From an uncultured bacterium (GTDB lineage Bacteria > Desulfobacterota_D > UBA1144), in assembly GCA_913050325.1 (NCBI GenBank), contig CAJWZP010000004.1, forward strand, positions 1 to 64,000: a stretch of DNA of 64,000 bases. The letters are read 5' to 3'. Position numbers and translations under genes: made by a program. Each line of letters begins with the position of its first letter. Position 1 is the first letter of the stretch. Shown one piece after another: positions 8,281 to 16,647 of this stretch. The notes under the pieces are model-generated. The model saw only the letters and a list, made by a program, of their open reading frames with translations, was not told the origin of the DNA and did no database searches.

Positions 8281-8657
8281 TGAATAAAGAGAAAAAATCT
8301 TTATTAACACAAATTCTTGTTCTTTTTGCAAGCAGCAGCACTTTAATATGTTGTGCTATACCAGCAATCCTAGTAGCAATTGGTGCAACAGGTGCGTTAA
8401 TAAGCCTTTTTTCAAATATCCCTTTTTTAATAACCATTAGCGAGAATAAAGAAATCGTTTTTACCATATCAGGCCTATTAATATTTATTGCATTTTGGAC
8501 TCAGAGAAAAGATGAAATAGATTCTTGTGAGCTTGATAAGACACTAATGATGTCTTGTAATAATCTGAAAAAAATTAATAAAATAATACTCTATTCGAGT
8601 TTATTTATATATTTAGTTGGATTATTCTTTGCATTCTTTGCTAAATATTTAATCTAA
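8280..8657 (+). CDS. MerT-like inner-membrane metal transport protein
   Basis: The 125-residue product has about three to four membrane segments (residues ~10-33, 35-50, 60-77 and 101-122). The first contains SSSTLICCAIPAILVAIGA, where the paired Cys-Cys in the first helix is the hallmark of MerT/MerC-like mercury transporters and related metal importers. A second possible ligand pair occurs in the loop (SCELDKTLMMSCNN). Its ATG overlaps the stop of the HMA gene by one base, so translation is coupled. No mercuric reductase is present in the window, so mercury may not be the real substrate. Confidence 0.65.
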   Translation: MNKEKKSLLTQILVLFASSSTLICCAIPAILVAIGATGALISLFSNIPFLITISENKEIVFTISGLLIFIAFWTQRKDEIDSCELDKTLMMSCNNLKKINKIILYSSLFIYLVGLFFAFFAKYLI

Positions 8658-8694
8658 AATGAGTTTTTAATTTTTTTTAAGCTCATTTTAGATT
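8651..8694. terminator. Convergent hairpin between the merT-like gene and znuA
   Basis: AATCTAAAATGAG (8651-8663) is perfectly complementary to CTCATTTTAGATT (8682-8694), a 13-bp stem with an 18-base T-rich loop. It includes the stop codon of the merT-like gene. The two flanking genes converge here, so a bidirectional terminator is the likely role, although no clean U-run follows the stem on either strand. Confidence 0.45.
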
Positions 8695-8705
8695 ATAAAG
8701 TTATT

Positions 8706-9623
8706 TTAAATTCCTTTTAAGCAATTACGTAAGCCATTAGACAAATTATTAATTAATTCGAAATATAAATTTTTTCCAGGTACTAAATTAAATCCTACAG
8801 GATCAAGCTCACCTTCTTTGGCATTAGTGTCTTGAATAACAGTTTGAACTATCCTTGAAGGGAACTGTGGTTCCCTGAAGAGACAAACTACATTATCTTT
8901 TTTAATCTTAGATTTAATTTCTTGTATCCTCTTAGGTGTTGGTGAAATTTCTGGATTAAGAGAGATCGAACCAACAGAATTTAGGGAGTTTTCATTTTCA
9001 AAATACTGATATGCATCATGAAAAACAATGTAGGGTTTATTTTTAACTGAAGCCAGTTCCTTTTTTACTTTTTTTGAATTATCTTTCAATTTTTTAATAA
9101 ATATTTTTGCATTAGCTTTATAAATGTTTTTCTTGTCTGGATTAATTTTTGATAGTTCCTTTATTAAGAATTTAGTCATTTTTATAACATTTTCATTACT
9201 GAGCCATACATGAGCATCATAATCACCATGGTCATGATGGTGACCATCTCCATGATCTTCCTCTTCCCAAACTCCACCTTCACGAATTGGTAGCAATGAT
9301 AAATTTGCATTTCCCAAAATTTTTATAGTTTTAACATCATTTTTAATTGAAGCTAATGGTCTTTCTATAAAAGTTTCTATTGATTCGTCAATATAAATTA
9401 AAACATCAGCATCATTTAATTTGTTCATATCTGATGGTTTGAGTTTAAAATCATGAGGTGAAAAATTACTATCTAAAAGTAAATCTACATCTGTATCTAC
9501 TATATTAAGTAATATGGAATGTAAGGGCTTTATTGTTGTAATAATTTTTTTTTCATATGAGTGTGAAAAAAATGTTAAATTAAAAAATATTATTGAGAAT
9601 AAAAGTATATATAATTTTTTCAT
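8706..9623 (-). CDS. znuA: Zinc ABC transporter, periplasmic zinc-binding protein ZnuA
   Basis: The start is placed at the ATG giving MKKLYILLF; the longer TTG frame of the track begins inside the Zur palindrome. A signal peptide (to about residue 22) precedes the cluster A-1/9 binding protein fold. Typical landmarks are TTIKPLHSILLNI, NFSPHDFKLKPSD (first His ligand), a His/Asp-rich loop DHGDGHHHDHGDYDAHVW, PYIVFHDAYQYF (His ligand) and a C-terminal LDPVG. ZnuA captures Zn2+ and delivers it to ZnuB/ZnuC. It is transcribed divergently from zur-znuC-znuB across a 30-base spacer containing a perfect Zur-type palindrome, so zinc repression is expected. Confidence 0.95.
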   Translation of the reverse strand: MKKLYILLFSIIFFNLTFFSHSYEKKIITTIKPLHSILLNIVDTDVDLLLDSNFSPHDFKLKPSDMNKLNDADVLIYIDESIETFIERPLASIKNDVKTIKILGNANLSLLPIREGGVWEEEDHGDGHHHDHGDYDAHVWLSNENVIKMTKFLIKELSKINPDKKNIYKANAKIFIKKLKDNSKKVKKELASVKNKPYIVFHDAYQYFENENSLNSVGSISLNPEISPTPKRIQEIKSKIKKDNVVCLFREPQFPSRIVQTVIQDTNAKEGELDPVGFNLVPGKNLYFELINNLSNGLRNCLKGI

Positions 9624-9625
9624 AG

Positions 9626-9640
9626 TGTTATAATATAACA
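9626..9640. promoter_or_regulatory. Zur box in the znuA/zur divergent promoter
   Basis: TGTTATAATATAACA is a perfect 6-3-6 palindrome (TGTTAT-AAT-ATAACA) that matches the core of the known gammaproteobacterial Zur operator. It contains a TATAAT -10-like hexamer (9629-9634) oriented toward zur, so bound Zur would block the promoter. Only 30 bases separate the znuA and zur start codons, so one site would serve both directions. The same palindrome recurs before the outer-membrane protein gene at 11680. Confidence 0.85.
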
Positions 9641-9653
9641 ATAGGAGTTTTTT

Positions 9654-10118
9654 ATGTCAAATTGTTCAGATCATAATTCTTGTGTTGATTCGGCAATGAA
9701 AGAAGCAGAAAATATTTGTAGCAAAAACAATCTTCGTTTTACAGATATCAGAAAAACAGTTTTGAAAATAATTTGGGAAAGTCACAAACCAATAAAAGCA
9801 TATGATATTTTAGATAAAATTACGGGTATGGAGTTTTCGGCAAAACCTCCAACAGTCTATAGAGCCTTGGAGTTTTTATTGGAAAATGGATTAGTTCATA
9901 AAATAAATAGTTTAAATTCATTTATAGGTTGCCCTCACCCTTTACAACATGATCAATGTTATTTTATAATCTGTTCAGCTTGTGACGAAATTGAAGAATG
10001 TTGTGATGAAAGTATCTCAGATGTTATTAAAAGCGTTATGAAAAAAAATAAATTTTTACATAAAAATATAGCAATTGAAATCAATGGTACTTGTCAAAAT
10101 TGTTTAGAAAGTAAGTAA
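9654..10118 (+). CDS. zur: Zinc uptake regulator Zur (Fur family)
   Basis: The 154-residue product has the Fur-family winged-helix domain (NLRFTDIRKTVLKIIW, then PPTVYRALEFLLENGLVHKI) followed by the dimerisation and metal domain. The structural zinc site is formed by CSAC and CQNC near residues 112 and 149, and HPLQHDQCYF supplies the His/Cys sensory ligands. Assignment to Zur over Fur or PerR rests on the short length, the CSAC/CQNC pairs and its place between znuA and znuC. An AGGAG site lies 6 bases before the ATG. With zinc bound it is expected to repress znuA, its own operon and probably the 11680 gene. Confidence 0.92.
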   Translation: MSNCSDHNSCVDSAMKEAENICSKNNLRFTDIRKTVLKIIWESHKPIKAYDILDKITGMEFSAKPPTVYRALEFLLENGLVHKINSLNSFIGCPHPLQHDQCYFIICSACDEIEECCDESISDVIKSVMKKNKFLHKNIAIEINGTCQNCLESK

Positions 10119-10119
10119 T

Positions 10120-10842
10120 ATGCTAATAAAAGCTGAGAATATTTCTGTAGTAAGAAACAATAAAGAAATATTAAAGAATATTGATCTTACAATTAACCCA
10201 AGAGACTTTATAACTATTCTAGGTCCAAATGGAGCCGGTAAATCAATGTTATTAAAGTGTTTATTAGAATTTTTTTCACCTGATAAAGGTAAGATTATTA
10301 AATCAGATGATTTAAAAGTTTCTTATACTCCTCAAGATTTTGTGATTGATAAATCTATACCAATAACTTCAATGGATTTTATTATGCTTAATAAAAATAT
10401 TAAGAAAGATGAGATAAATAATATTTCTAAAGAATTTAATATTTCTGAAATTCTTAATAAACAATTATCACATTTATCAGGTGGAGAATTACAAAAAATA
10501 TTAATAACTCGCTCATTAATTGATAATCCAAATTTATTAATTTTAGATGAACCAACACAAAATTTAGACGTTTCGGGTCAGTTAAGTTTTTATAAATTTC
10601 TCGATAAAATTTACGCTGAAAGAGAGATAAGCATATTAATGGTTTCTCATGATCTTCATATGGTTATTTCAACCACAAAAAAAGTTATATGCTTATCTAA
10701 TCATATTTGCTGTTCTGGAGAACCTTCAAGTATTACAAAAGATCCTGAATTTATAAATTTATTTGGTCATGATTTTGCAGACATGATGTCTTTATATAAA
10801 CATGATTTAAAACATAATCATGAAGGTAGAGAAAGTGTTTGA
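10120..10842 (+). CDS. znuC: Zinc ABC transporter ATP-binding protein ZnuC
   Basis: ATPase subunit that drives zinc import through ZnuB. Walker A is GPNGAGKS, the signature is LSGGELQKI, Walker B is NLLILDEPT and the switch His is in MVSHDLH. The Q-loop region reads SYTPQDFVID, as in ZnuC/MntB-type proteins. At 240 residues it has the usual length, and its His-bearing tail (KHDLKHNHEGRESV) is common in ZnuC. The gene starts 1 base after the zur stop, and its end overlaps znuB by 23 bases, so all three are translated from one mRNA. Confidence 0.94.
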   Translation: MLIKAENISVVRNNKEILKNIDLTINPRDFITILGPNGAGKSMLLKCLLEFFSPDKGKIIKSDDLKVSYTPQDFVIDKSIPITSMDFIMLNKNIKKDEINNISKEFNISEILNKQLSHLSGGELQKILITRSLIDNPNLLILDEPTQNLDVSGQLSFYKFLDKIYAEREISILMVSHDLHMVISTTKKVICLSNHICCSGEPSSITKDPEFINLFGHDFADMMSLYKHDLKHNHEGRESV

Positions 10843-11626
10843 TAGTTTTATTATAAATGCTTTAATTGGTGGGATATGTGTTTCTATTATTGCAGGTGGC
10901 CTGGGTTGCTTTGTAGTTTGGAAAAAGATGGCTTATTTTGGTGACTCACTTTCACATAGTAGTCTTTTAGGAATAGCCATTGGGATTGTATTAGGATTTA
11001 ATTCAACAATAGGTACTTTTTTAGTTTGTATTGTCTTTGCAACGTTGTTAACTTATTTGCAGAACAAAAAGATTCTCTCAAATGATACTTTATTAGGGAT
11101 TCTTGCTCATGCATCTCTCTCAATAGGAATTATAGCTATAAGTTTGTCTAATCAATATGTAAATTTAGATGCTTATTTATTTGGTGATATTTTGACGGTC
11201 ACAGATAATGAAGTTGTTTGGTTTGTTTTATCAACAATATTAGTAATATCAACACTCTTTTTTATTTGGGAAAAACTTGTATTAATGACAATAAACGAAA
11301 GTGTTGCAAAAGCCGAAAATATAAATACATTTTTAATTCAATCTATTTTTCTAACATTGTTAGTAATTTTTGTTGCTACTTGTGTCAAGGTTGTTGGAAT
11401 ATTATTAATAACATCAATGCTTATAATCCCAGCCGCTACAGCTAGACAAATTTCAAGCTCACCCGGATCCATGGCATTGGTATCTGGTTTGTTAGGAATA
11501 TTATCAATCATTATTGGTGTATATCTATCAATATTTGTCGATATTCCCACAGGTCCTTCTATAATTTTCACTTTAACCCTATTTTTCATAATTGTTCTCT
11601 CTATCTTCAGAAAACAAACTTCTTGA
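10820..11626 (+). CDS. znuB: Zinc ABC transporter membrane permease ZnuB
   Basis: The 268-residue permease of the ABC-3 family has about eight membrane segments. Typical motifs are GGLGCFVVWKKMAYFGDSLSHSS near the N terminus, DAYLFGDILTVTDNEV in the middle, and VGILLITSMLIIPAATARQ. It forms the Zn2+ channel energised by ZnuC. The start ATG lies inside the end of znuC (23-base overlap), consistent with coupled translation. The next gene, 53 bases on, has its own Zur box and is probably transcribed from a separate promoter. Confidence 0.94.
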   Translation: MKVEKVFDSFIINALIGGICVSIIAGGLGCFVVWKKMAYFGDSLSHSSLLGIAIGIVLGFNSTIGTFLVCIVFATLLTYLQNKKILSNDTLLGILAHASLSIGIIAISLSNQYVNLDAYLFGDILTVTDNEVVWFVLSTILVISTLFFIWEKLVLMTINESVAKAENINTFLIQSIFLTLLVIFVATCVKVVGILLITSMLIIPAATARQISSSPGSMALVSGLLGILSIIIGVYLSIFVDIPTGPSIIFTLTLFFIIVLSIFRKQTS

Positions 11627-11636
11627 ATAAGTAAAT

Positions 11637-11651
11637 TGTTATGTTATAACA
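11637..11651. promoter_or_regulatory. Second Zur box, upstream of the His-rich outer-membrane protein gene
   Basis: TGTTATGTTATAACA is again a perfect TGTTAT-N3-ATAACA palindrome, with the same half-sites as the znuA/zur site. It lies 28 bases before the ATG of the 11680 gene, where it would overlap a promoter. A second copy of such a specific 12-base constraint, placed exactly before another histidine-rich gene, strongly supports zinc-dependent control of that gene. Confidence 0.82.
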
Positions 11652-11679
11652 TATACTAATTTTTTAAGGCGGTGACCAA

Positions 11680-12870
11680 ATGCGTAAAGTTTTTTTATTT
11701 TTATTACTTTTTTCTATAACATTGTTACCAAATGTCTCTTTTTCAAAGGGGCATTCTGATCATTCTGATCATTCTGATCATTCAGATCATGGTAGTGATG
11801 GTATGGGATTTTATATTCATTCAGGAATCAGGATTCATTTAGATAAAACTTTTGATGCTGAAGAAGAAAAGGAACAAGTAGATGAAGCCTCAACTCATTC
11901 ACATTTTGAAATTGGATACAATTTTAATGAGAGTTTTTCAATAATATCTGATATTAAAGTTGAAGGTGGAGACCATGGCCATAGTCATGGTGAGGAAGAG
12001 TCAGAAACACCAAAAGATAAGTTTTTTGAAGAACATAAGTCAATAGTAAACAAACTATATCTTAATTTTAAGAAAGATGATTTGACTATATATGCTGGTA
12101 AATTTTCTCCATCTGTTGGTTTAGATTTTCATCTTTTCCCTGGAGCTTATGGATATCAAGAACCTGAAGGGTATTCATTACTTCAGAAGATTGGTGGAGG
12201 TTTTCAGATCATGAAAGATCTTGGAGATGCTGGAACACATAAGTTTAATGCATCAACATTTTATGCCGATACAACTTCTTTAAGTCATTCAAGGATTAAC
12301 AATGATGGAAGAAAGAAAAAATCTGATGGTGGAGTTTCAAATACAGAAGATTTTTCATCCTTTGCAATATCATTAGAAGGAAAAGACTTTTTTTCACTTG
12401 ATAATAATTTTATTGATGGCTTTAGATATAAGCTGGGCTATGCGAAACAAGCAAAAGGTACAGGTGGTGAGGCTGATGAAAAAAGAATGTCAATTGGCTT
12501 AATGCACACTTCCTATTTATCTGAAGATCTGAAATTAACTTTAATTGGTGAATACATGGATATTGAGAAATTAGGTGGTGAAAAAGGTCATGACAGAACA
12601 TATACAATTTATGGCTTCAACCTGCAACATGGTAAATTTACTCTTGGCGGAACATTAACATATAAAGATAATGATGCTACTGAAGCCGATGAAAATGTTG
12701 ACGATAATGTTAGACAGATTTCCTTGGGTTATTATGTTGAAGAAAATTTTAAAGTAGATATCGGTTACAAAAGAAAGAAAGTTTCTAATGAAGTTTCAGA
12801 GATAGGTGGGATTACATTGTACTATGTCTTTGACTGGCCTTCAGGTGGTCATGATCACCATGATCATTAA
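11680..12870 (+). CDS. Zur-controlled histidine-rich outer-membrane porin-like protein
   Basis: A signal peptide (to about residue 22) is followed by four HSD repeats (KGHSDHSDHSDHSDHGSD), a second His/Glu-rich segment (GDHGHSHGEEESE) and a barrel-like remainder of alternating strands. The protein ends GGHDHHDH, not with the usual terminal aromatic. It resembles the putative zinc/metal-linked outer-membrane proteins found beside znu genes. It is not TonB-dependent, because no TonB box or plug domain is visible. Placed after znuB and behind a perfect Zur palindrome, it is best read as an outer-membrane zinc port or zinc-binding porin. The transport role is inferred. Confidence 0.75.
   Translation: MRKVFLFLLLFSITLLPNVSFSKGHSDHSDHSDHSDHGSDGMGFYIHSGIRIHLDKTFDAEEEKEQVDEASTHSHFEIGYNFNESFSIISDIKVEGGDHGHSHGEEESETPKDKFFEEHKSIVNKLYLNFKKDDLTIYAGKFSPSVGLDFHLFPGAYGYQEPEGYSLLQKIGGGFQIMKDLGDAGTHKFNASTFYADTTSLSHSRINNDGRKKKSDGGVSNTEDFSSFAISLEGKDFFSLDNNFIDGFRYKLGYAKQAKGTGGEADEKRMSIGLMHTSYLSEDLKLTLIGEYMDIEKLGGEKGHDRTYTIYGFNLQHGKFTLGGTLTYKDNDATEADENVDDNVRQISLGYYVEENFKVDIGYKRKKVSNEVSEIGGITLYYVFDWPSGGHDHHDH
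11752..11787 (+). repeat. Tandem 9-bp repeat encoding His-Ser-Asp
   Basis: Four copies of cattctgat (the last is cattcagat) encode HSD four times just after the signal peptide of the zinc-linked outer-membrane protein. The near-identical DNA units suggest recent slipped-strand expansion, and copy number may vary among strains, changing the number of metal-binding histidines. Confidence 0.8.
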
Positions 12871-12887
12871 TAAATTTTAATTACTTT

Positions 12888-12936
12888 AAAACCCTTAATA
12901 TCTTAAAATTTTTTTTAAATATTGAGGGTTTTTTAT
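12888..12936 (+). terminator. Rho-independent terminator after the Zur-controlled outer-membrane protein gene
   Basis: AACCCTTAATAT (12890-12901) pairs with ATATTGAGGGTT (12919-12930), a 12-bp stem with one T-G wobble, followed by a run of six T. It lies 20 bases after the stop of the gene at 11680 and closes the zinc region. Confidence 0.75.
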
Positions 12937-12947
12937 AACTTTACTGA

Positions 12948-13121
12948 AATGGTTCAAATGAGAGGCAGGAAGTCTGGCGAACAAAATTTTTTGAAGGATC
13001 TTCAGCTAAAGCAAATATTCAAAAAGAAAAAGTTATTGAGATTTGTGGTCCCTATTATAATGAAACTGAATTAAACCAAATGGATTTTGTTTTACCAACA
13101 TATTTTGAGTTAGAAGATTAA
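12948..13121 (+). pseudogene. Possible gene remnant without a start codon
   Basis: Between the terminator and the lldD end there is an open frame of 57 codons with protein-like composition (RQEVWRTKFFEGSSAKA and then KVIEICGPYYNETELNQMD). It ends at TAA 13119-13121 but begins at a TGA with another stop just upstream, and has no usable start until a Met 17 residues before its end. This looks like the 3' end of a lost gene. I do not recognise the family. A chance frame remains possible. Confidence 0.35.
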
Positions 13122-13129
13122 TAAGACAT

Positions 13130-14209
13130 TCATTCATTGAATAAAACCAAATCTCTACTAATTTCACCAATATTCTTACACCCTGTTAGTATCATTGTTT
13201 CTATTAATTCTTTATTTAATAAATCTAAAACTAACTCTACACCTTTTTGTCCATCATGATTTAAGCCCCAAAGTAGAGGTCTGCCAACTTGGACTGCGTC
13301 TGCACCCAATGCAATGCATTTTAGAATATCTGTCCCCCTTCTAATGCCACCATCTACAATTAAAGTTGCATCTTTACCTACCTGATTTCTAATTGGTTCA
13401 ATCTGCTTTAAGGTTGGAACTGCTGTATCTAATTGTCTACCACCATGATTTGAGATTATTATTCCATCAGCTCCATAACTAATTGCTTTCTGAGCATCAT
13501 CTGGTCTTAGTATTCCTTTTACAAGTACAGGTAGCTCTGAAATCTCTTTTATCCAACCAATTGCATCAAAAGTCAGTGAAGGGTCAAAAAGATGATCAGA
13601 ATGAGCAGCCATTGACGAACCTTCATAGGTTTCAATTTTCTCAAAGTTTTCAAATTTAGTTCCCAAAAAATTTCCAAGTTTTAACTCTTTAGGCATTTTA
13701 AATGAATTTCTTTCATCTGCTTCACGTGTACCAAGTCTTGGCGCGTCCACTGTAAAAACAATTGCTTTATATGAATTTTTTTTACAATTTAATAACATTT
13801 GCTTTGTAAACTCTCTGTCTTTAGAAAAATATAGTTGAAAAAATAACTTATCATGCAGTGGACCAACTTGATCAATTCCGTAGTTAGCAATAGTACTATG
13901 CGTCATAATTGTATTAAATTTTTTGGCAGCTTTAGCTGTAGCAATTTCCCCATCTTTATGCGCCATTTGTTGCATGGCAACGGGCGCTAATAGTATAGGC
14001 GACTCTATTTTTTCATCTAAAATCGAGATGGTTGTATCAATTTTTGAAACATCTCTTAAAAATTTTGGTAAAATTTCCCAATTATTAAAAACATCTCTAT
14101 TTCTTTTTAAAGTAATTTCATCTCTTGCACCGGACGAATAATATCCTTCAATATCTTTTGTTAGATTTTTTGGAAATTTCTTTTCAAGATCAAATAGATT
14201 GATAATCAT
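13130..14209 (-). CDS. FMN-dependent alpha-hydroxy acid dehydrogenase/oxidase (L-lactate type)
   Basis: The 359-residue product is a TIM-barrel flavoenzyme of the (S)-2-hydroxy-acid oxidase family, oxidising lactate, glycolate or a similar acid. It shows PILLAPVAMQQMAH (flavin loop), TVDAPRLGTREADERN, LVKGILRPDDAQ (the flavin N1-contacting Lys), IISNHGGRQLD (catalytic His and Arg) and the phosphate-binding end IVDGGIRRGTDILKCIALGADAVQVGRP. Whether electrons go to a quinone (LldD-type) or oxygen cannot be told; no membrane anchor is visible. It is followed on the same strand by nothing and preceded by DUF3147. Confidence 0.9.
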   Translation of the reverse strand: MIINLFDLEKKFPKNLTKDIEGYYSSGARDEITLKRNRDVFNNWEILPKFLRDVSKIDTTISILDEKIESPILLAPVAMQQMAHKDGEIATAKAAKKFNTIMTHSTIANYGIDQVGPLHDKLFFQLYFSKDREFTKQMLLNCKKNSYKAIVFTVDAPRLGTREADERNSFKMPKELKLGNFLGTKFENFEKIETYEGSSMAAHSDHLFDPSLTFDAIGWIKEISELPVLVKGILRPDDAQKAISYGADGIIISNHGGRQLDTAVPTLKQIEPIRNQVGKDATLIVDGGIRRGTDILKCIALGADAVQVGRPLLWGLNHDGQKGVELVLDLLNKELIETMILTGCKNIGEISRDLVLFNE

Positions 14210-14223
14210 AATGTAATAATAAA

Positions 14224-14562
14224 TTAATTTTTTAAAAAGAATATTCTAACTATTATCATTGTAATAGCTGAAGACCCACATGCAAGAAGCATTGAAATCA
14301 TAAAAGAGAAACCATTTTTCAATAAATAAGGAAGTAATATAAAAAGTGGAATAGTTGCTAAACCAAAATATAGTATTTCGATACTTAGATTTGCAATCTT
14401 TAAAGTATCTTTAGTCTCATAGTAAATCCAACAAAAAGTTATCAAAGATACTAGAGGTAAGGCTATAATAAGTGCAGCTAAAACAGATGATTTTTTTGAG
14501 ATTTCAGTTGCTAAAACTATAATTGCTGATGAAATTATTAACTTAAGAAGATATTGGGTCAT
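14224..14562 (-). CDS. DUF3147 small membrane protein
   Basis: The 112-residue product has four predicted membrane helices (about residues 5-22, 28-47, 58-80 and 86-108). The segment SVLAALIIALPLVSLI followed by WIYYETKD is characteristic of DUF3147, a widespread inner-membrane family of unknown function. It lies 14 bases upstream of the lactate-dehydrogenase-like gene, in the same direction, so they may be cotranscribed. Confidence 0.75.
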   Translation of the reverse strand: MTQYLLKLIISSAIIVLATEISKKSSVLAALIIALPLVSLITFCWIYYETKDTLKIANLSIEILYFGLATIPLFILLPYLLKNGFSFMISMLLACGSSAITMIIVRIFFLKN

Positions 14563-14676
14563 AAAGTAAATGATACAGGATTTTAAAATTATTTGGTAAG
14601 TTACTTATTTGTTACCTCTATTAAAAATATTTTTTTCATTTAAAGTTTATGCTTTATTTAAAAAAAGGAGTTTTTA

Positions 14677-15690
14677 ATGCTAAAAAATATTTATATAATT
14701 TTATTTCTATTTACAAATTTATCATTTGCAGATCACAAACATAATGATGAAGACCCTCGTGCTGATAGCCATGCACCAATTCATATTATGTGCGATCATT
14801 ATCATAAAAAAAATGAAATTATGTTGTCATATAGGTTTATGATGATGGGAATGGATGGATATTTAAAAGGTTCATCAAATGCAACATATCAAAATGCCCG
14901 TACTAAACCCGATGGTTCAAATTATATGATTGTGCCATTAGAAATGAATATGAAAATGCATATGATTGGAGGAATGTACGCTATCTCAGATGATATAACT
15001 CTTATGTTAATGGGATCATATTTAGATAATGAAATGAAAATGAAAAAACATTCAAATGGTAATAAAAAAACTATGAAGTCAAGTGGTTGGGGAGATACAA
15101 AATTTAATATCTTAAAAAAATTACATGAAGAAAATTCAATGAAAATTCATGCAAATCTGGGTTTAAGTTTACCGACTGGATCTATTTCTAAAAAAGATAC
15201 TATGTTTTCAGGAAGTAAGGGGACTCTAGGTTATGGAATGCAGTTAGGATCTGGTACTTATGATTTATTGGGTGGACTAACTTATCTGAAAAAATTAAAC
15301 ACCTTCTCTTATGGCTTGCAAGGCACTGTTGTAAAAAGAATTGGTGAAAACTCTAAAGATTATTCATTGGGTGACATGTATAAAATAAATTCATGGATAG
15401 CAAAGCCTTTTAATGATAAATGTAGCTCTCTTTCTTTGGGTCTTGAAGGAGTTTTTCTTGAAAAAATAGATGGCTCTCATAAAGACATTACAATTATGAG
15501 TTTTGCTCAAGACAAAGAATCATCAGGCTATAAAAGAATAAATTTATCTGCAGGGTTTAATCATGTTATTAAGAGTATGAATAATATTAGAATTGCTTTT
15601 GAATTTTCAATGCCTGTTTATAATGATGTTAATTCTGTTCAACTTGAGAAGGATTATTCAACTATTTTAGGTTTACAATATAGTTTTTAA
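14677..15690 (+). CDS. Outer-membrane beta-barrel protein, Met/His-rich, possible metal link
   Basis: A signal peptide (ending NLSFA) precedes a short His-rich start (DHKHNDEDPRADSHAPIH). The 337-residue body consists of barrel strands with many methionines (RFMMMGMDGYLKG, EMNMKMHMIGGMY) and ends in a terminal aromatic, LGLQYSF, as expected for an outer-membrane barrel. It resembles the transporter-like barrel proteins annotated near copper or phenol genes (the MetA-pathway-of-phenol-degradation-like fold), but this is a weak match. Met/His richness suggests copper or another soft metal. An AAGGAG site precedes the ATG. The next barrel gene lies 54 bases on. Confidence 0.65.
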   Translation: MLKNIYIILFLFTNLSFADHKHNDEDPRADSHAPIHIMCDHYHKKNEIMLSYRFMMMGMDGYLKGSSNATYQNARTKPDGSNYMIVPLEMNMKMHMIGGMYAISDDITLMLMGSYLDNEMKMKKHSNGNKKTMKSSGWGDTKFNILKKLHEENSMKIHANLGLSLPTGSISKKDTMFSGSKGTLGYGMQLGSGTYDLLGGLTYLKKLNTFSYGLQGTVVKRIGENSKDYSLGDMYKINSWIAKPFNDKCSSLSLGLEGVFLEKIDGSHKDITIMSFAQDKESSGYKRINLSAGFNHVIKSMNNIRIAFEFSMPVYNDVNSVQLEKDYSTILGLQYSF

Positions 15691-15744
15691 TTAAAATTCA
15701 TAATTTTATTTGAGTATTGAATAATAATATGTGTAAGATGTAAT

Positions 15745-16578
15745 ATGATTAAATTTTATAAAATATTTATAATTATTTTTACAATTGGAATATTTTCTAA
15801 TATTCCTTTAACAGCTTACTCAGATGATGATTTAAAATATCTTAAGCCAAAATTTAAAAACACCCTTAGTCTTGGAGGTGGTTTTATTTATAAGCCTACC
15901 TACTATGGCTCAAGCAGCATTAGAACCGTTTGGTTTCCATCAATATATTATAAGTATGAAAACAGAGAAAACGATATATTTAAATCTTTTAGTATAATGG
16001 GACCATTTGCATCTTTAGAGCTTTATAATTTTAAAAATTTTTCTTTTAATATCTTAGGTGAATATGACTTTGGTAGACAAAAAGGTGATGATAATTCATT
16101 AACACATACAAAAGATATTGATCCACATTTTAATACTGGTCTAGAAATTGGATATAAAATTCCATATGATCTTGCACTAGAAGTTGCATATGAAACAGGA
16201 GCAACTAGTTTTGGAGATGATATGATATTGAGGTATTCACTTTCACATAATAAATATTTTTGGGTTAATTTTACCCAACCTGTAATTAATAAATTATCTT
16301 TAACCACTTCATATGCAAATAAAAGTTGGATGAATGAGTGGTTTTCAACATATGCATCGGCTGACTATTCCCAATATGATGCTAAGGGAGGTTTTTATTC
16401 AACGAAACTTAGCAATATGTCTATTATCCCAGCAGGTGAGTCAATAAGTTTATTTTTAAATATTGAATATGAAAAATTACAAGGAAACGCTGCAGACAGT
16501 CCATTAGTAAAAGATCAAGGTTCAAAGACACAATATAAATTCATGTTTGTAGTATTGTTTAAGATTGCTGAATTTTAA
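15745..16578 (+). CDS. MipA/OmpV family outer-membrane protein
   Basis: The 277-residue product has a signal peptide (to about residue 26) and the typical MipA/OmpV pattern. It shows NTLSLGGGFIYKPTYYGSSS at the start of the barrel, then VWFPSIYYKYEN and GLEIGYKIPYDLALEVAYE, and ends LFKIAEF with a terminal aromatic. In E. coli MipA scaffolds murein synthesis and hydrolysis enzymes; other members are linked to polymyxin or osmotic responses. Which role applies here is unknown. It follows another barrel gene in the same direction. Confidence 0.82.
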   Translation: MIKFYKIFIIIFTIGIFSNIPLTAYSDDDLKYLKPKFKNTLSLGGGFIYKPTYYGSSSIRTVWFPSIYYKYENRENDIFKSFSIMGPFASLELYNFKNFSFNILGEYDFGRQKGDDNSLTHTKDIDPHFNTGLEIGYKIPYDLALEVAYETGATSFGDDMILRYSLSHNKYFWVNFTQPVINKLSLTTSYANKSWMNEWFSTYASADYSQYDAKGGFYSTKLSNMSIIPAGESISLFLNIEYEKLQGNAADSPLVKDQGSKTQYKFMFVVLFKIAEF

Positions 16579-16596
16579 TAAATAAAATTTTAATCA

Positions 16597-16626
16597 TTGA
16601 CTTATATTTATATTCTAATTTATATT
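16597..16626 (+). promoter_or_regulatory. Candidate sigma-70 promoter for the SnoaL-like gene
   Basis: TTGACT at 16597-16602 and TATATT at 16621-16626 are separated by 18 bases. The predicted start of transcription, around 16633, leaves a short leader with an AAAAAGG ribosome site before the ATG at 16648. Assigned by eye in AT-rich DNA, so moderate confidence only. Confidence 0.4.
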
Positions 16627-16647
16627 AATCCCAAAAAAGGATAAAAA

